This document shows, piece after piece, positions 1 to 12,610 of a DNA stretch of 64,000 nucleotides (position 1 is its first letter; each line of letters starts with the position of its first letter). The stretch is taken from assembly GCA_008973525.1 (NCBI GenBank), contig WACJ01000267.1:248001-312000 (forward strand), in the 5' to 3' direction. Below the pieces are notes generated by a model. That model saw only the letters and a list, made by a program, of their open reading frames with translations. It was not told the origin of the DNA and made no database searches. Position numbers and translations under genes: made by a program. Source of the stretch: Stenopsyche tienmushanensis. Its lineage: Eukaryota > Arthropoda > Insecta > Trichoptera > Stenopsychidae.

Positions 1-640
1 CTCGTTTTTCCTACATTTTTGCACGATTTCGCCGCGAAAGTGTGTAGAAAACACAGATATTTCATGGCCCCAATAAAATATTTCTAAGAAAAAAATATGA
101 GCATCGTTAGCGTCATCATATGCTGATATTTGTACTATAAAAATGATAAAAGCACGCTAAACCACTGTGCTGAAAATACGCTATGGCGAACATTTTTCTA
201 TTTAGCGGATTATCCCTAGATTTATTTCTAATCCGCCAATAATGGCGAAAAAGATAGAAACTCCTAGAGTGTCAGACGATTCCATTGTCGGCAGGTTGAA
301 CTCTCGGTTTATCAGCAAATCCATATCAAACAGATTATTCTTCAGGCCGCATTATTTAGCATTAATACCAGGACACGTGCTGGCCTCCCCGACCCGTGTT
401 CCTGATATAAATAAGGGTCGGATGTCGAGGCGACATAGGCAGGATGTTAGGAAACATGTGTTTTTTTTATTAGCACTGAAATTCCAAAGGATTAAAGAGA
501 AAAATGTCTTATTTAAACGCGCAATGACACAACGCCACACGTACAATTTTGCATTTAAAAAAATCCTCCCTTATATTTTTAGCAGCATGGAGATCGCAGA
601 AACCATTAATTATTAATATGAATAAAAGATATTATGATTA
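1..640. other. Unassigned AT-rich sequence
   Basis: No recognised gene or repeat. A 124-residue open frame runs at 242-616 on the plus strand, but it has no recognisable domain and no splice context that would make it an exon, so I treat it as chance. Confidence 0.5.
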
Positions 641-654
641 GAAACAATATGAAT

Positions 655-895
655 GAGTCAAATCATACATACAAATGCATTATTTTGTCACAAAAACACA
701 CATGTGTGTTGTTTATTTTTACGCAAAAAAATTAACGAATATTGTGTGTTATCAACAGTGTAAGGGTTCATTTATTGATATACAAGAATGACTCACGCTG
801 CGCGGTCTTGAAAAAAATTTGTGGGAACGTTAAGCGGTGCATATATGAATGTAGCATCTACATTTACGTTTACTTAAATTTAGCTCACTTGTCAG
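655..895 (+). repeat. Family A piggyBac-like short element, copy A1 (3' part)
   Basis: Shares the family core seen elsewhere in the window: ACACACATGTGTGTTG, then ATTGTGTGTTATCAACAGTG, a TTCATTTATTGATATACAAG block and TCACGCTGCGCGGTC, ending in a GCTCACTTG stretch like the GCTCACTACTCAAAGGGTTAA end of copy A8. The 5' TTAACCC end is absent, so the copy is truncated. It has no coding capacity. Confidence 0.75.
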
Positions 896-899
896 AAGA

Positions 900-3330
900 T
901 TCATTTATCTATACTTGAAGAAGATATTTTCGTGGTGAATAAGAAGGTGTTTACAGAAAACATAAAAAGATTTATTTTGATCAATATTTGACCAAAAAAT
1001 GTTTGTTTGTTTGAAATATTAAGTCACAAGAATTGGAATGGGGTCCACAAAAATTTTTTTTTCAAAAGAGGCGTCTGCAAAAAAAATTGCTCAAGAAGGA
1101 CTACATAAGTTTAAGGACCGCTGAATATTATATGTTTATAATGTGGAGCAGGAGTGCTCTTAGCCGCTCCCCGCTCCCACGTGTTCTCCGAGATGGCCAC
1201 GCTCGCACGCGGGTTCATTCTGCTATCGGATCGTGATGGAACCTTGGGGTGTGATGGAGATGATCGGATATGAATAGAAATACTCTTGTTTTAACCGTCA
1301 TTTTATTACGATGAGAGAGAGCGATCTAGCCGTGAGAAGGACGTCTTTCCGCTATTATAAATTAAATATCAAATTATACCTATAACACCGTGATTTGAAC
1401 TTGCAGTACTCATATGTGCTTGTAAGATTATTATTATATATCCATTTTCAGTCTATATAGTGGAATTTGATCTGCATAAGTTCAGTCTCGTTGTTTAATA
1501 GCCACGTCTTATATTTGTGCATTAGCATTATATTCAGTAATCGGCTGACTAGTAAGTTGGTACGGGCGATGGCATATGTTAAGACTGATGCTCCGCTTCC
1601 ATATCCTAGTGTATCTAATTTTATTATCATACCCTAATTTAAATTGAATTATAATATGTATATTATTGTAATAACTATCATTATGCTAATTTAGTTTTCC
1701 ATAACACAATAACCAAAAAAACTGATGAACAAAAAAATAGAATGACATTAAATCGTCCACAGTTGTTCCCTAATATAAAAGGGAGAGTCAATCAACCGAC
1801 TCATCAGGGGTAAAATCTCAGCCTTTCAACCCCATTCGAGATTTGTAACCGCAATCATTTAATTTGTTCAATCTAAATTGGGATTCAGCACCCTATTAAT
1901 ATGAAAATTCGAAAATGTTTAACATAATACGATTGGAAGACACGATAAATTTTCTTGTATTGTAATGAAATTGTTATTGTGAAAATTTAGACATTTAATA
2001 TTATAAAAACATCAAAGATTTTAGCCATGCATTATTTATTTTATGTTATATTTTTAGCAATGGGGCTTTTATGCAACATGTTTGTGTCACTTCGAATCCA
2101 GTATCAATGGAGACGGCAGCGAAGGATGAATCTAATGATTGACGCTTCGTCGTACATGTCCATGACTTCCTAATTGGACCTCGTTTCTTACAAACGGTCT
2201 AACTTTAGCGTATGCATTTCGTTACTATTTAGTTTTAACGCAAAGCGTCCAAGGAATAAGCCACTGTTTCTTTGCGTTCAATACCCTTCTGTCTGTGAGA
2301 GAGACATCAATAAGCTTTATCCACCGAGACTTTACGACTTAAAAGCTCGAACTGGATTATACTTAAGCGCATTAAAAAATCATCAAAAAGCGCTTGAGCA
2401 CTAGGTAAGAGCAGGTGTTATCGCAAAATCAAACATTGATTTTTAAAACGGCTCATTTGTCGGGTGGATTGGTGGTGTAAGCCCACTCGGGCGAGCTTTT
2501 AAAATTCGCATAAAGTTTGTTTATCCATGGGATCGATGGGGGCTTAAAGATGAGAATGAGGGTTGCGGTGGAAGCCTGAGAGCCAAGGACAGACCGAACG
2601 TGATTATTCATAGGATGTGCGGTTTTACGACTTTTACTACAACATCGCGCAAACACGCGTCTCAACTTTATATTTGATTTAATACCGGAGTACTAAAACG
2701 CCTTTCGTAATTTAACCACATTACTGCCAAAGATGCGGACTTCGTTCAAACTTCCCGCCGAAAGAAATGATTATTGTCGTCTCTCAGAGGCTGAAAGGTC
2801 ATAAAGTGGCCTGTAAAATTATTTATATTGAATCAAGGAATGGGGTCAATTTTGGTCCTGCGTCTTAACCTACACATTTATTAAGCTGAAGGGCAAACTT
2901 GGGCTTGCTACATTTTCAATATGAAAAATGACCATATTTATAATTTAGAACTTGAAATGATATTCATGAATTTATTCAGTCTTGTCGGATTAATTCAATT
3001 TAATAATTGAATCTTAGATAGTCACGATTGAACCACATATTCTAATTATTAACACATTCTGGTGCGCTTGCTTGAAAATGCGCATTTTGCATTTTAGGCT
3101 ATTGGCACACGAAAAATAATATTGAATGCATATTTTTCCATTTTCGTCGAAATATGGTGTTATAAAATTCAAAATTTTGCAACATTATTAATTTCTTCAA
3201 TTTTTTCTTCGATCGCAAAATATATATTTTATAATCCACATAAGGATTAATATCAAATATATCAATATTATTTACGATAGTTTTCTAAAAAGTAAGATAA
3301 CAAGGGCGACTAAGTTCTAACATTCAATTT
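900..3330. other. Unassigned sequence with two GC-richer patches
   Basis: No repeat family or protein domain recognised. Patches at about 1140-1340 and 2440-2660 are less AT-rich than their surroundings and look single-copy. Open frames here (up to 76 residues) show no family motif. Presumably intronic or intergenic. Confidence 0.5.
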
Positions 3331-3334
3331 TTTA

Positions 3335-4070
3335 GTTCCGCATGTTTATCGACCATTTTGTTCAGTCACAGTAAATTCTTCCGATGCAGAAGTCGTCGCG
3401 CGCTCCCATGACCTCCCGCTCCCACCGTGAATATTCATCGGAAGCTCATAGAAGTTTATGGTAGTGATGTGATGAGTCGACAACATATCACGAAATGGTT
3501 TAACTTGTTAAGGAAAAAGCCGTGCTGATACTCACGATGGGACAAGAAGTAGGAGGCCATCAGTTATTCCTGATAAACTTGAGCAAAAAACTATAGAACA
3601 AGACATTTCTCTAAGTCTTCTTTGATGTTATTGTATCGGAAAAACTTTTTTCCAATAAGTTGTGTACGAGATGGATACCCAGAATGCTCACACCGGAGCA
3701 TCGTTACAATTAAAATCAATTTTTAGATTGTTTTGCACAGAAAAGAGAAGCTTTTCTTGATTCTTTCGCAACAGGAGATAAGACGCGGGTATATTACTAC
3801 ACTCTAGAATCCAAAATGAATCCAAAAAGAGCTGATGGTGAAGTCTATGACACTTACTTACTTAAGGTGGCTCCTACAGCCTTATAAGAGAGTCCCAGTC
3901 TATGACACTGGCGTACAAAAGCTGATGCTCCAACTTCAGAAATGTCTCGAGCTTGACGACGATAACGTTGAAAAATAGTTTAATATATTTGTGAAGTATC
4001 CTGCGAATTTCAATTCAATTCGAATTTTCAAATGCAAACATATTTCAATCCTACATAAATATTGTAACCT
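3335..4070 (+). mobile_element. Mariner-like element relic MLE1, internally deleted
   Basis: A mariner-family cut-and-paste transposase, now a pseudogene. In order, with frame breaks, I can read: an N-terminal helix-turn-helix segment (NIHRKLIEVYGSDVMS, from about 3430), the linker motif RWIPRMLTPEHR (about 3669-3704), the first catalytic block TGDKTRVYYY (within about 3759-3815, where families normally have TGDETW, so D is kept and E is K), and the C-terminus YDTGVQKLM...LQKCLEL ending at TAG 3976-3978. The middle, with the second and third catalytic aspartates, is missing. The 3' untranslated part to about 4068 matches that of MLE2. Stops and shifts make it non-functional. A 42-bp insertion lies at 3855-3896. 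Confidence 0.85.
3842..3909. mobile_element. 42-bp insertion with 13-bp target duplication inside MLE1
   Basis: AGTCTATGACACT occurs at 3842-3854 and again at 3897-3909. Only one copy is expected from the mariner coding sequence, as MLE2 shows. The 42 bases between contain TACTTACTTAAGGTGGCTCC, which resembles a stretch I associate with insect non-LTR retrotransposon untranslated regions. A perfect 13-bp duplication fits target-primed insertion of a very short fragment. The structure is seen directly; the source is inference. Confidence 0.65.
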
Positions 4071-4510
4071 TATTTTCTGGATGGCTGACTGCACCATAGG
4101 TATACCATAGGCATTCTGCATCATAATCACCGATGTTTATATATGTTATATTTATGCAATTATATTTACGTTATTTATTTTCAATATTTCTGCTAGTTTA
4201 AGAATCATACCGATTTTTACAAGAAAAATATTATTTTGCAAAATCTTAAAAACTCGTGTGGGCTGGAATGTGTTAATACATTTCATATCAATAATAGTTA
4301 ATATGTATTTTTTTGAGGTGGCTTTTAGCAATCCCATTTATGGGACCGTTATCAACCATTTTGACATGGTTTTTCATGGCATATATATGTTTTTAAAAAT
4401 GTGATCGCCAGTCACATCTCTTGTAGAATTCGAACCCATGATTGTTATACATAACTTTGAAATACATACAAGGTTAAAATACCTCATTCAATATTCTTAT
4501 ATTCTGATTA
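4071..4510. other. Unassigned AT-rich sequence
   Basis: No gene or repeat recognised between MLE1 and the family E block. Two short minus-strand open frames (64 and 61 residues) overlap it and carry no family motif. Confidence 0.5.
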
Positions 4511-4514
4511 AGTG

Positions 4515-4900
4515 TTTAAATAATGTAAATCAGGAACGTTACAGTCTATCAAATTTTTAACGTTGTGAACATTAATACAATTTTTGAACGCTGAATAACT
4601 GTAAATAACAGCATTAAATAAAAATCTACAAAGCTGTTTTTTGGTCTACAAGTAGTTTACATTAATTATTATTAAATAAATGTCATCTACTTTCGATACA
4701 AGGTGGCTAAGGCTTCGGTAGACATGACTGAAGTTATATCCCGGGAATTTGATTAAAGTGCAACTCTCAAAGCATTTAAGCATTGAATATTTATTATAAG
4801 CAAATACAACATAATTTCAGTCTTGTATCATAGGTATACATTTATATAATATTTATTTACAGGTATAAAAGTCATGTGAACAGCATATTAAAATATTTTT
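4515..4900 (+). repeat. Family E repeat, copy E1
   Basis: Shares with E2 and E3 the ordered blocks GTTACAGTCTA, ...AATCTACAAAGCTGTTTTTT, CTACAAGTAGTTTACATTAA, a CATCTACTTTCG block, GGTGGCTAAGG and ATATTTATTTACAGGT. Noncoding and of unknown class; ends are approximate because only three diverged copies were compared. Confidence 0.75.
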
Positions 4901-5149
4901 TAATAAAGCTACTTGCTCTTCATACACCATAACTGCCATCAAAATTATTTTTTTATTGGTACTTTCTAAAACTTGAAGGGGATGAAAGATACTAGGTGGA
5001 TTAAGACCAAAAAGAGATTTTATCTAATTTGAATAAAAAATGCACCGTGTAAAAGTTTTCACCGCCCCGAAACGCACATAAGGATTTCATTTGGAGAATG
5101 AACTCGTACCATAAAAATATAAATACATTTATGTAAATATATTCAAAAA

Positions 5150-5570
5150 GGAGCCGACGAAAGTGAAAGTAATCAGATACTTCTCGTTACCAGGAAGTGC
5201 CTGTCGCGCCATTCGTAGGGTGCAGCCGAACCACTAATGGGAAAACTATGGGGAGCATTTAAACTAACGCCATTTTTCTACGTGGAAAGCGGAAGTTGCA
5301 TTAAATCCCCCGCTTAAGGGAAACGCATCCCTCTAATGCAGCCAAGCTAAATGCATTTACATGTTAGCTGGGGGAGAGAAGAAGACGAAATTGACGCACC
5401 CACTGGAAAAATGCCGCCGCCTAAAAAAATGCGCCGCTTTCACAAATACTGAAAAAGCGATGGCGTGCCAGACCATGGTCGATATTCTAATATCCATGGC
5501 TCCTAAATGGTTTCATCACGCCAACTCCTGTCTGCACTGTTTATGGTATAATGAATGATCCTTCAATTTT
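5150..5570. other. Single-copy, less AT-rich island
   Basis: GC-richer than its neighbours, with no match to any repeat seen in the window. A 65-residue open frame at 5361-5558 has no recognisable motif. Could be a regulatory or otherwise constrained segment, but nothing here proves it. Confidence 0.4.
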
Positions 5571-5839
5571 TGTTGGACGTCTTAATATCAAATTTTTGAC
5601 GATCGGCATTCATTACATTGGTATGCTCAATATTACTGAAGGGGAAAATTCAACCCTGAATATTTTAGAATTTAAAACCCCTAATTATGGAGAAAATAAT
5701 TAATATTCTACTGAACAAATTGCCCAATCGATTAGCAAATACATAAATATTAATGCGAATATACAAAGTTGATTATAAATAATAAATTTGTTAACTTCTC
5801 TGTCATCATGCTAAAAATCACCCGCGCGCTACCATGATA

Positions 5840-5955
5840 TGTATTTGGTACACCATACGGAATTCCAAACCCCGTATGTATTATATTTCATATCAATATT
5901 CCCATTATTAGAGTCGAGTTATTGTAAATATATCATGGATAAGGAAAGATCATAA
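5840..5955 (+). repeat. Family C fragment, copy C1
   Basis: Short diverged copy of the family C middle: CCCCGTATGTATTATATTTC, then ATTCCCATTATTAGAGTCGAG and a GTAAATATATCA...GGATAAGGAAAG block. Both ends are missing. Confidence 0.65.
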
Positions 5956-6291
5956 AACTTGATTTTAGACTACAATATTATTAAATAAGATTAAATATAT
6001 AATAGAACATCACATGATATCCTTGATTAATAAATAAGCATATTTAGAAGGAGTTATCAAAGTAAAGCTGGTACAACATGGTGCACATTATGGGATTGCA
6101 GTTCGGTCAAATTATTTCAACATTTTATGATTTTGATGATTTTTGATTTGTGGTTGTGTTGATCTTTTTTTCTCAAGCCTTTCAAATGTCAAATTGGCTC
6201 GGCATTCTTCCCTTATTTTTTATTTTAATCATCGGTATTAAAAGGGTTAAATATAGCAAGATATAAAGCATGTCTCAGATAATACATGGTT

Positions 6292-6893
6292 TTAACCCAT
6301 TAATAAGTAATCGCGCATAAGTGCGTTCGGATTCAAATTAAGCAGAAAGAGCATTCTCGCACATTGAGTTTGGAAATTAGTGAATCGGAGGTAAAGTGCA
6401 GTAAAGGTACCCCTACACGTCTAAATATTTTGAAAAGCGATCTATAGCGCTTTATTTTCAATGCCTTGATCAATTATCGATAAATGACGACGAAATGAAT
6501 ATTACAATTATAATAGAATTTGTCAGTTTTTGCTTGAAAACCATTAGATATTATTTTTTCTTGGATCGTCAGTGGTCTTCTTAGAATCATAATAAATAGT
6601 GGAAAACCACATATATTAATTATATACTTGAAATTCAGCTTGATAACAAAAGTGATTCTATTTGAAACGCTATTGTATCGATTGTATCGATCGACTCAGA
6701 TTTATCGATTTCAAGCTTCAACAAATGCATTTTTTTGTTACTAAAATTGAAGACACGCGTGTGTATTGTTGCAATTAATGTGTGTAATGAGCGAATATTA
6801 TATGCTATCGACAGTGTAAAGGTTCATTTATTGATATACAAGCTTCACTCACGCTGCGCAGTCCTAAGAGAAAAGTGGATTTGTGTGGACGAC
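6292..6893 (+). repeat. Family A piggyBac-like short element, copy A2 (5' end intact)
   Basis: Begins at TTAA 6292-6295 with TTAACCCATTAATAAG, then the GCGCATAAGTGCG, GAGCATTCTCGCACATTGAG and TTAGTGAATCGGAG blocks shared with A3, the GTACCCCTACACGTCTAAAT block, and the 3' core (AGTGTAAAGGTTCATTTATT, TCACGCTGCGCAGTC). Homology stops near 6893, before the expected GGGTTAA end. With A8, which keeps the other end, it defines the full element. Confidence 0.8.
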
Positions 6894-6899
6894 ATTTTT

Positions 6900-8600
6900 T
6901 TTTAAATTTAAGTTCACACAAACCATCCGATTTACATGTTTACATATATTGTAAATTTATTTGATATAACCTAGTATTTGAAATTATTAATGAAATAGAA
7001 GGGTGAATGAACAGTGCTAGTTAAAAACAAGCACAACTGCTTTAGTTTAGATATGTTAACCATCGAACTGCGAGACTTTAGAGACGAGCCTTTTTTTCGA
7101 GCATGGCTATGCCCAGGTAAACATAACTAATTTATTCTACATATTTATATTGATTAAATCGAATAGTTCTACAGGCTTGTAATTGGATGGTTTTTTATCT
7201 AAATTCTCATTGATTTAACAACATTATTCTTAACCCTTTATCTGCTACGGTACTTTGATTAACGGACATTTGTTTGCTATCCTCCCCTCTTGTTTAATCG
7301 CACTAACGTATAAGCAAGATACTATATAAGCATAATTGTCTTTTGATTAAAAATGTATAATTTATTTAATTAATTAAAAAATGTATAACTTATTGCAGAA
7401 TAAACAACGAAGTGTCTAATCTGCAATAAGCTCCATCAGATTAATAATTTTTGCATGAAAGCATCCAAACTTTTCAATGGAAAATATTACCGAATATTAT
7501 AATAGTATAATACTGTAGTTTAATGCGGAACGATCAATATATCAGAGTATGATTCATGAAAAAGTCTTTTAATCCATTAGCGTGGTGCTCTTTTCGCTAA
7601 TTATTATTGAGGTCTTACATAGAATTTAATTAAACGTGGAGGAAGACCCGGGCACGATATATATCGGCATGGAATTTTTCTTTAATTATCATACTTTGAG
7701 TACTTTTGAGATTCTGCCGAAGCCAGATTTCTCTGGGAAATTTTCTACCTACATATTTATGCTTAAACAGGAAGAAATTCCGCGGAAATTCAATTAAGTG
7801 GGGTCGATGCCAATTCCGGAACGGCGTCTGCAAAGTTCTTTAAAATCGAATAGAAGCAGTTGTGATCTATAGGGGAGGAACGTTTGTCTTTCAACGTCTA
7901 TACGAGTTACCCCAATTATTTCCTTGGCTAACTGTAAATAATAGCAATGCTCCACGATCTCTCGCGGTTAACTAAAAACGTACCTTGTTGAGCAACGTGT
8001 CTACAACTCGACTAACTACCACGAACGTTGTGCAATGGAACACATCAATAAATCTATTTTTATTTACAAATTTAATACCAAATGTGTATTTCATATATGC
8101 CGTTTGCAAAGGTATCCGATACAATGTTTCCAGCTGTCCTTCCGCAACAAAACAAGCCCTTGAATTTTTGGAGCTCTCCCATTGCAAACGACCCTCTTGG
8201 AACCGTCCTAAAAATAGACCCTTAACCCGCAACCAGGAGTGGTCAATCTTTCACGAACAACACGTTGTAATGCAATCGCCAGAATCGTAAATGAGCTAAG
8301 GACTAAATGGACTGGAAAGACTTGGTATAAATAAGCATCTTGCGCTTTGGCCTACGTCCAAATCGCCAATTGACCATTTGAGAAGCGATTTTCAACTGTG
8401 TGGCTCTTGATGAAAATATACTACATATAAAAAAATCTCTTTGTTGTCTATGTTAAGAATAATTCTGGTAGTATTTAAATACCTGTGTTATTCGTTTACA
8501 AATCCTCTTAATATGCATCTTCACTATGGATCATGAAAATTAATAGTTATGAATTGCCGAATAACAGCTAATCTTATCAATTATATCTCTTCTTATTCAT
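6900..8600. other. Unassigned AT-rich sequence
   Basis: No repeat family or domain recognised. At 7972-8290 two open frames (86 and 101 residues) overlap on opposite strands, which is typical of chance frames; neither has a recognisable motif. Confidence 0.45.
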
Positions 8601-8609
8601 TAAATGAAG

Positions 8610-9000
8610 TGGACGCTATAGGAGGGTAGACTGTATTCCTACAAAGCTATTTTTTTCTTATTGTGTTGCTTTGATATTGTAAGTAAATAAAACGGCAGTC
8701 TACCGTGATGATGCTATTTCTGACATCTATAACAATTGTTGAAACCTGCAAATAAATATTACATAAATGTATATCTATATTGCAACTTTAGCCACGTTTA
8801 CCAAAACCTTAGCCACCTTGCATCGAAATTAGATGATGTTTATTTATCAATAGTTAATGTAAACTGCTTGTAGACAAAAAAAAACAGCTTTGTAGATTTT
8901 AGTTTAATGCCGGTATGTACAACAATTCAGGTTTATAAAATTGTTATTAATGTCCGCAACCTCTAATGCTTAGTAGACTGTAACTTTCTTGTTTTATGTT
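8610..9000 (-). repeat. Family E repeat, copy E2 (inverted)
   Basis: Reverse complement of the E1/E3 order: the CCTTAGCCACC block at about 8810, then AACAGCTTTGTAGATTTTA at about 8886, then TAGTAGACTGTAAC at about 8969. The 8610-8790 part also matches E1 around its ATATTTATTTACAGGT block, so this is the longest alignable copy. Confidence 0.75.
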
Positions 9001-9319
9001 TTTATACATGAAACCATTACACGCCAAATAAAATATATGCACATTACAAAACGTTTCAAGGAGAAGTTTTCCAAGAATTTCGATTCGATAAGAAATTCAG
9101 ACAATTTTAAAAACTGAGCAGCTTTTTTCGGGATATAGTGAAAAACTGTTTAAGAAGATCTTTTTAAATATACTCCTTGTAAATTAGAAAGGGTATTCTG
9201 GATTACAAGGATTACCTACACTCTTTTCTTCGCTAAGTCCTATAATACAATCTTCGTATATTTTTTTACAAGAACGTCATTATGGCGTCCTCGGATGGAA
9301 ACGTTGGCGTTTGCATTAG

Positions 9320-9604
9320 ACCAGCCCGGGATCAGTCCCGAATTTCCCGATTTCTCGACAACTTATTTATTTCCGTCGCTGCAGATGAATACTTATATAC
9401 TATAATACTTTGATGTGATACGTAATTATATCACGGAGGAATACAAAAATTCTAAACCCCGTGTCTATTATATTTCATATCGATATCCGCATTATTAGAG
9501 TCGAGGTGTAGTAAATACATCACCGATAGGGAAAGGTTAATAAAACAATTTATAAAACATTCATGATCACCTAAAACTATCCGGGATCCCGGGATTGGAT
9601 TTCC
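9320..9604 (+). repeat. Family C element, copy C2 (both ends probable)
   Basis: Starts near CCCGGGATCAGTCCCG, then ATTTCCCGATTT, CGCTGCAGATGAATACTTAT, TTTGATGTGATACGTAATTA, TATTATATTTCATATCGATA and GTAGTAAATACATCACCG, ending CCGGGATCCCGGGATTGGAT (9581-9600). The CCCGGGAT repetition at both ends is consistent with a non-autonomous DNA transposon, possibly hAT-like; the class is not established. Confidence 0.7.
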
Positions 9605-9639
9605 TAGTCTAAAGAGGATCCCAAGGAATGCATTAGGTT

Positions 9640-11980
9640 ACAATATGTTAATCAAAACACACGATTTAATACGTATTTTCTACAAATCTTATAAATAATG
9701 CATATAATTATATACATTTTCTCGACCAAAGCCTAATGCATTTATGCTTCACCTTGTGATCGTTAGAATACATCAATTTTTCAGTAAATATCGAAAATTC
9801 CATGAATGTTTCATGCTTATCAAATGACCACGAAGCGGCTGTATTATAGGCGATTTGTATAATTCATGCTCTATAGTGACACTTAATCACAGAATGTACA
9901 AAGCTGAGCATAAATACGATGAACGACTGTTTATTTGGGTAGTCCGAAATGTATTTGTGGTGAAATAAGGGGGTTAGAAGGTCGCGTTGATACATAATTA
10001 ATTTGCCGTTCATGCATTTTACATATTTTCCACAGCGATTACAATAGCATAACAATGGGTCCGGATTAGGCTGGTTATGTTTTTATTGAAAAGTTGGCCT
10101 AGTTCTTTCCCACTGACATAAACATTTTTTTTTATTGCATACCGTCCAATCGATCACACACACGTGCGTTACCTGCGTTACGCAAACCATAGCCTGAGTA
10201 CTTCTGCCTCCTGCGCCCTTCTCAACCCTTCCGCCTGCGGACAACCTACTAAATCATTGAATAAAACCCCGACCTTTTTGCTTCTTACGTCGAAGATCGG
10301 ACAATTTTTTTTTTATTATTTCTATTACCGGGTGGTGTTAAAAACGATCATATTTTAGAATAACAAGTCCCCCATCTTAAAGGGTGAGTGTAGTCCCCAC
10401 TTTGTAGGTGGTTTATCATAATAAAATAAAAGGGAGGCTAGATTTATGACTTGGTGCAGTTATGATGTGCAATTTCTTTGCTGAAAAGTTGAGATGTAAC
10501 CAACGTTTAATGGTTGTGATTTATAAATATCCTTGTAGACTGAGGATGAGTCAGATCGAATCCAGCCTTGGTGACGTCACCGTCTAGTCTTCCTAGTCCT
10601 CCAGCTCGGGAACGATCATATTTCTTCGGATTGTCGAAATGGGGTGAGTGGGCAGACTAGAACTCCATAGACTACCTGACTGAACTACCGTAAAAGTTGT
10701 TCAGAACTCGAGGGCGAAGCATTTTAGCTCTTGGATCGCGATTTCTCAATCTTGTGAACCTCTCGAATTTAGTGGCTAGATTACAGAACCTCCCCATGTA
10801 AACGTAAGCCAATAAATAACCTTGACTCGAATATCTCTCATGATTCTAAATAATGACTTCCATCTGTTAAAACACAGGTGCTAGGATGATTTACAGAAGA
10901 TGCTCGCACTCAATCAACAACATTGCAGACATTAACGAATTTTTACACTCACAATGCCCACAAATTGAGGTCATCTTATGTCCGAAACGCATCAGCAAGC
11001 CCTTCATCATCCAATTTAATTGCACAAAAGCCAATAAATTAATTTATATACCCTGGAGCTGTATGGACTCCAAATGAATGCTACTGGATTCAAAACGGAC
11101 ACGATGATATCATCACGAATTTAATACTACTCGCATCAATAATCCCATACAAATTACTACCCACAACATGCATCTATTGAAATAACAAGTAGACATCTTC
11201 AAAGAACATATTTATAACAAATTAATTCGAATCAAAGTCAATAAACCACGTTGAAACTTGCGATATGCTGCCATTGCCAACACACAAATTACATTACGTC
11301 CAATTTAAGCGCTGATGGTCAAGCATTTTTTCGTTCTGGTGCACCTCAAGCGACCGCTTCCTAAATGGACCACTTAGAGATTAAAATGTTTACTGCGTCA
11401 TAACTTTTCTGATCTCTAAATACTGAAAAATATAACGAGAAAAGTACGTCAATTTTCAAACGACTGCTATCGGGCCATAGCGCATAAACTTCAAGGGGCG
11501 TTTTAGTCTCGCATACAAAAATTCAATAGTAAAACTTTAATAAAACGCTTAAGAGAAGCAATAAAGATGTTGCTCATAGTCTAACAATGAAAAATATACG
11601 CTACAGACGCCAAAAATATGACGCACCAACTTATGTTGCAAATGGATTATATTGAATTTCAATTTATTTTCGCTGTTAAATCGCTTATGTACATTAAATA
11701 AAAATGTAATTAAACAGCAAGTGACTACGATAAAGACAAGAACTTTTCAGGTCGTGAATTGGACTGCAGATACCGCAAAAGATCACTCAAACAATTCAAT
11801 TGCAGATCTTCGATAGTGCAGCGTGCCACACGTTCATCACCAAACTCAACGCCACTATTTTCGCATGGAATTGATAGAAGCCACCTAGAAGTCATCCAAG
11901 TGTGACGTCTAAATATCAGTACTATATGATCACATACGCCATTTTGTTTTAGCAGAAGGTGATACAATTTAGTACAAAGA
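9640..11980. other. Unassigned sequence
   Basis: No recognised gene. Segments at 10560-10840 and 11280-11640 are less AT-rich and might be decayed retroelement or single-copy DNA, but I could not match them to anything else in the window. The 80-residue minus-strand frame at 11725-11967 is not recognised. Confidence 0.4.
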
Positions 11981-11984
11981 AAGA

Positions 11985-12185
11985 TGTCTACACCTAAACA
12001 ACGTTATTGTTTAGTGTGCATTTTGGGCAAATGGAATAATTGGGCCACATTTGCGCACAAATGCTGTTACTGCGAATGTTGAGCGATATCAATCAGTTTT
12101 GAGTGACTTTTTATGGCCACATTTTTTATTAATTAAGACGGCGCTGCATGTTACACAACTTAAGAAAACATATAGGCGTCAGATT
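11985..12185 (+). pseudogene. Tc3-like/mariner-superfamily transposase fragment
   Basis: With stops and one shift, the plus strand reads as the core of the same transposase family found at 51838-52680: VIV*CAFWANGIIGPHL, then ANVERYQSVLSDFLWPHF, then a shifted DGAACYTT corresponding to the family's catalytic DGATCHTA block. Only about 60 residues survive. The same blocks in the same order in the 51.8 kb relic support the assignment. Confidence 0.7.
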
Positions 12186-12299
12186 TAGATGACTCTATAT
12201 ATAAGCGCGTAAAGATATTTTTTTAAAAATGCATGAGACTCGCGCGCTACCAGTGAAACTTCTTAGCTTCTAGGAAAATTTGATTTTATACACGAGGCA

Positions 12300-12610
12300 T
12301 ATCCTGAAAGTAAGTGTACTATTTTTTTTAGAAATAGTGCTCGTCGGTTGAAAATTTAATTCCAACCTTGTGTTCTTTCAGGGAGGGGAAAAGATGATAA
12401 TCTGAAGGCGCCATGTCAATGGAATACAGGGGGTGGTTCAAAACATCCTAACCAAATAAGTCCAGGAGCGCCTTGGTGGCTAAGGCCGCGTGAGGACAGG
12501 CGTTGCAGTGCAACAAGATCACTCACCTTGTCAGCATACCTCTTCTTTTGTTTTAATTTTTTTGAGTTTTTATAGAGTCTCACAACAAAAAACTGAGGCC
12601 ATATTTTTTT
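12300..12610 (-). pseudogene. Mariner-like transposase fragment MLE4
   Basis: On the minus strand, with a frameshift and a stop, I read KKLKQKKRYADK, then VILLHCNACPHAALATKALL, DLFG*DVLNHPLYS, APSDYHLFPSLKEHK and FSTDE. These are the second and third catalytic blocks of mariner transposases: HDNARPH, here HCNACPH with the aspartate replaced, and APSDYHLF with its aspartate kept. The N-terminal half is not recognised nearby. Dead copy. Confidence 0.85.

Noticed and set aside
242..616. 124-residue plus-strand frame
   Set aside because: No motif or conserved-looking pattern; basic and aromatic content looks like translated AT-rich noncoding DNA.
4425..4445. GAATTCGAACCC, resembling an inverted tRNA T-arm
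   Set aside because: Flanking sequence gives no cloverleaf on either strand.
10560..10840. Possible LTR
   Set aside because: No second copy, no TG...CA borders with a repeat, no primer-binding site seen.
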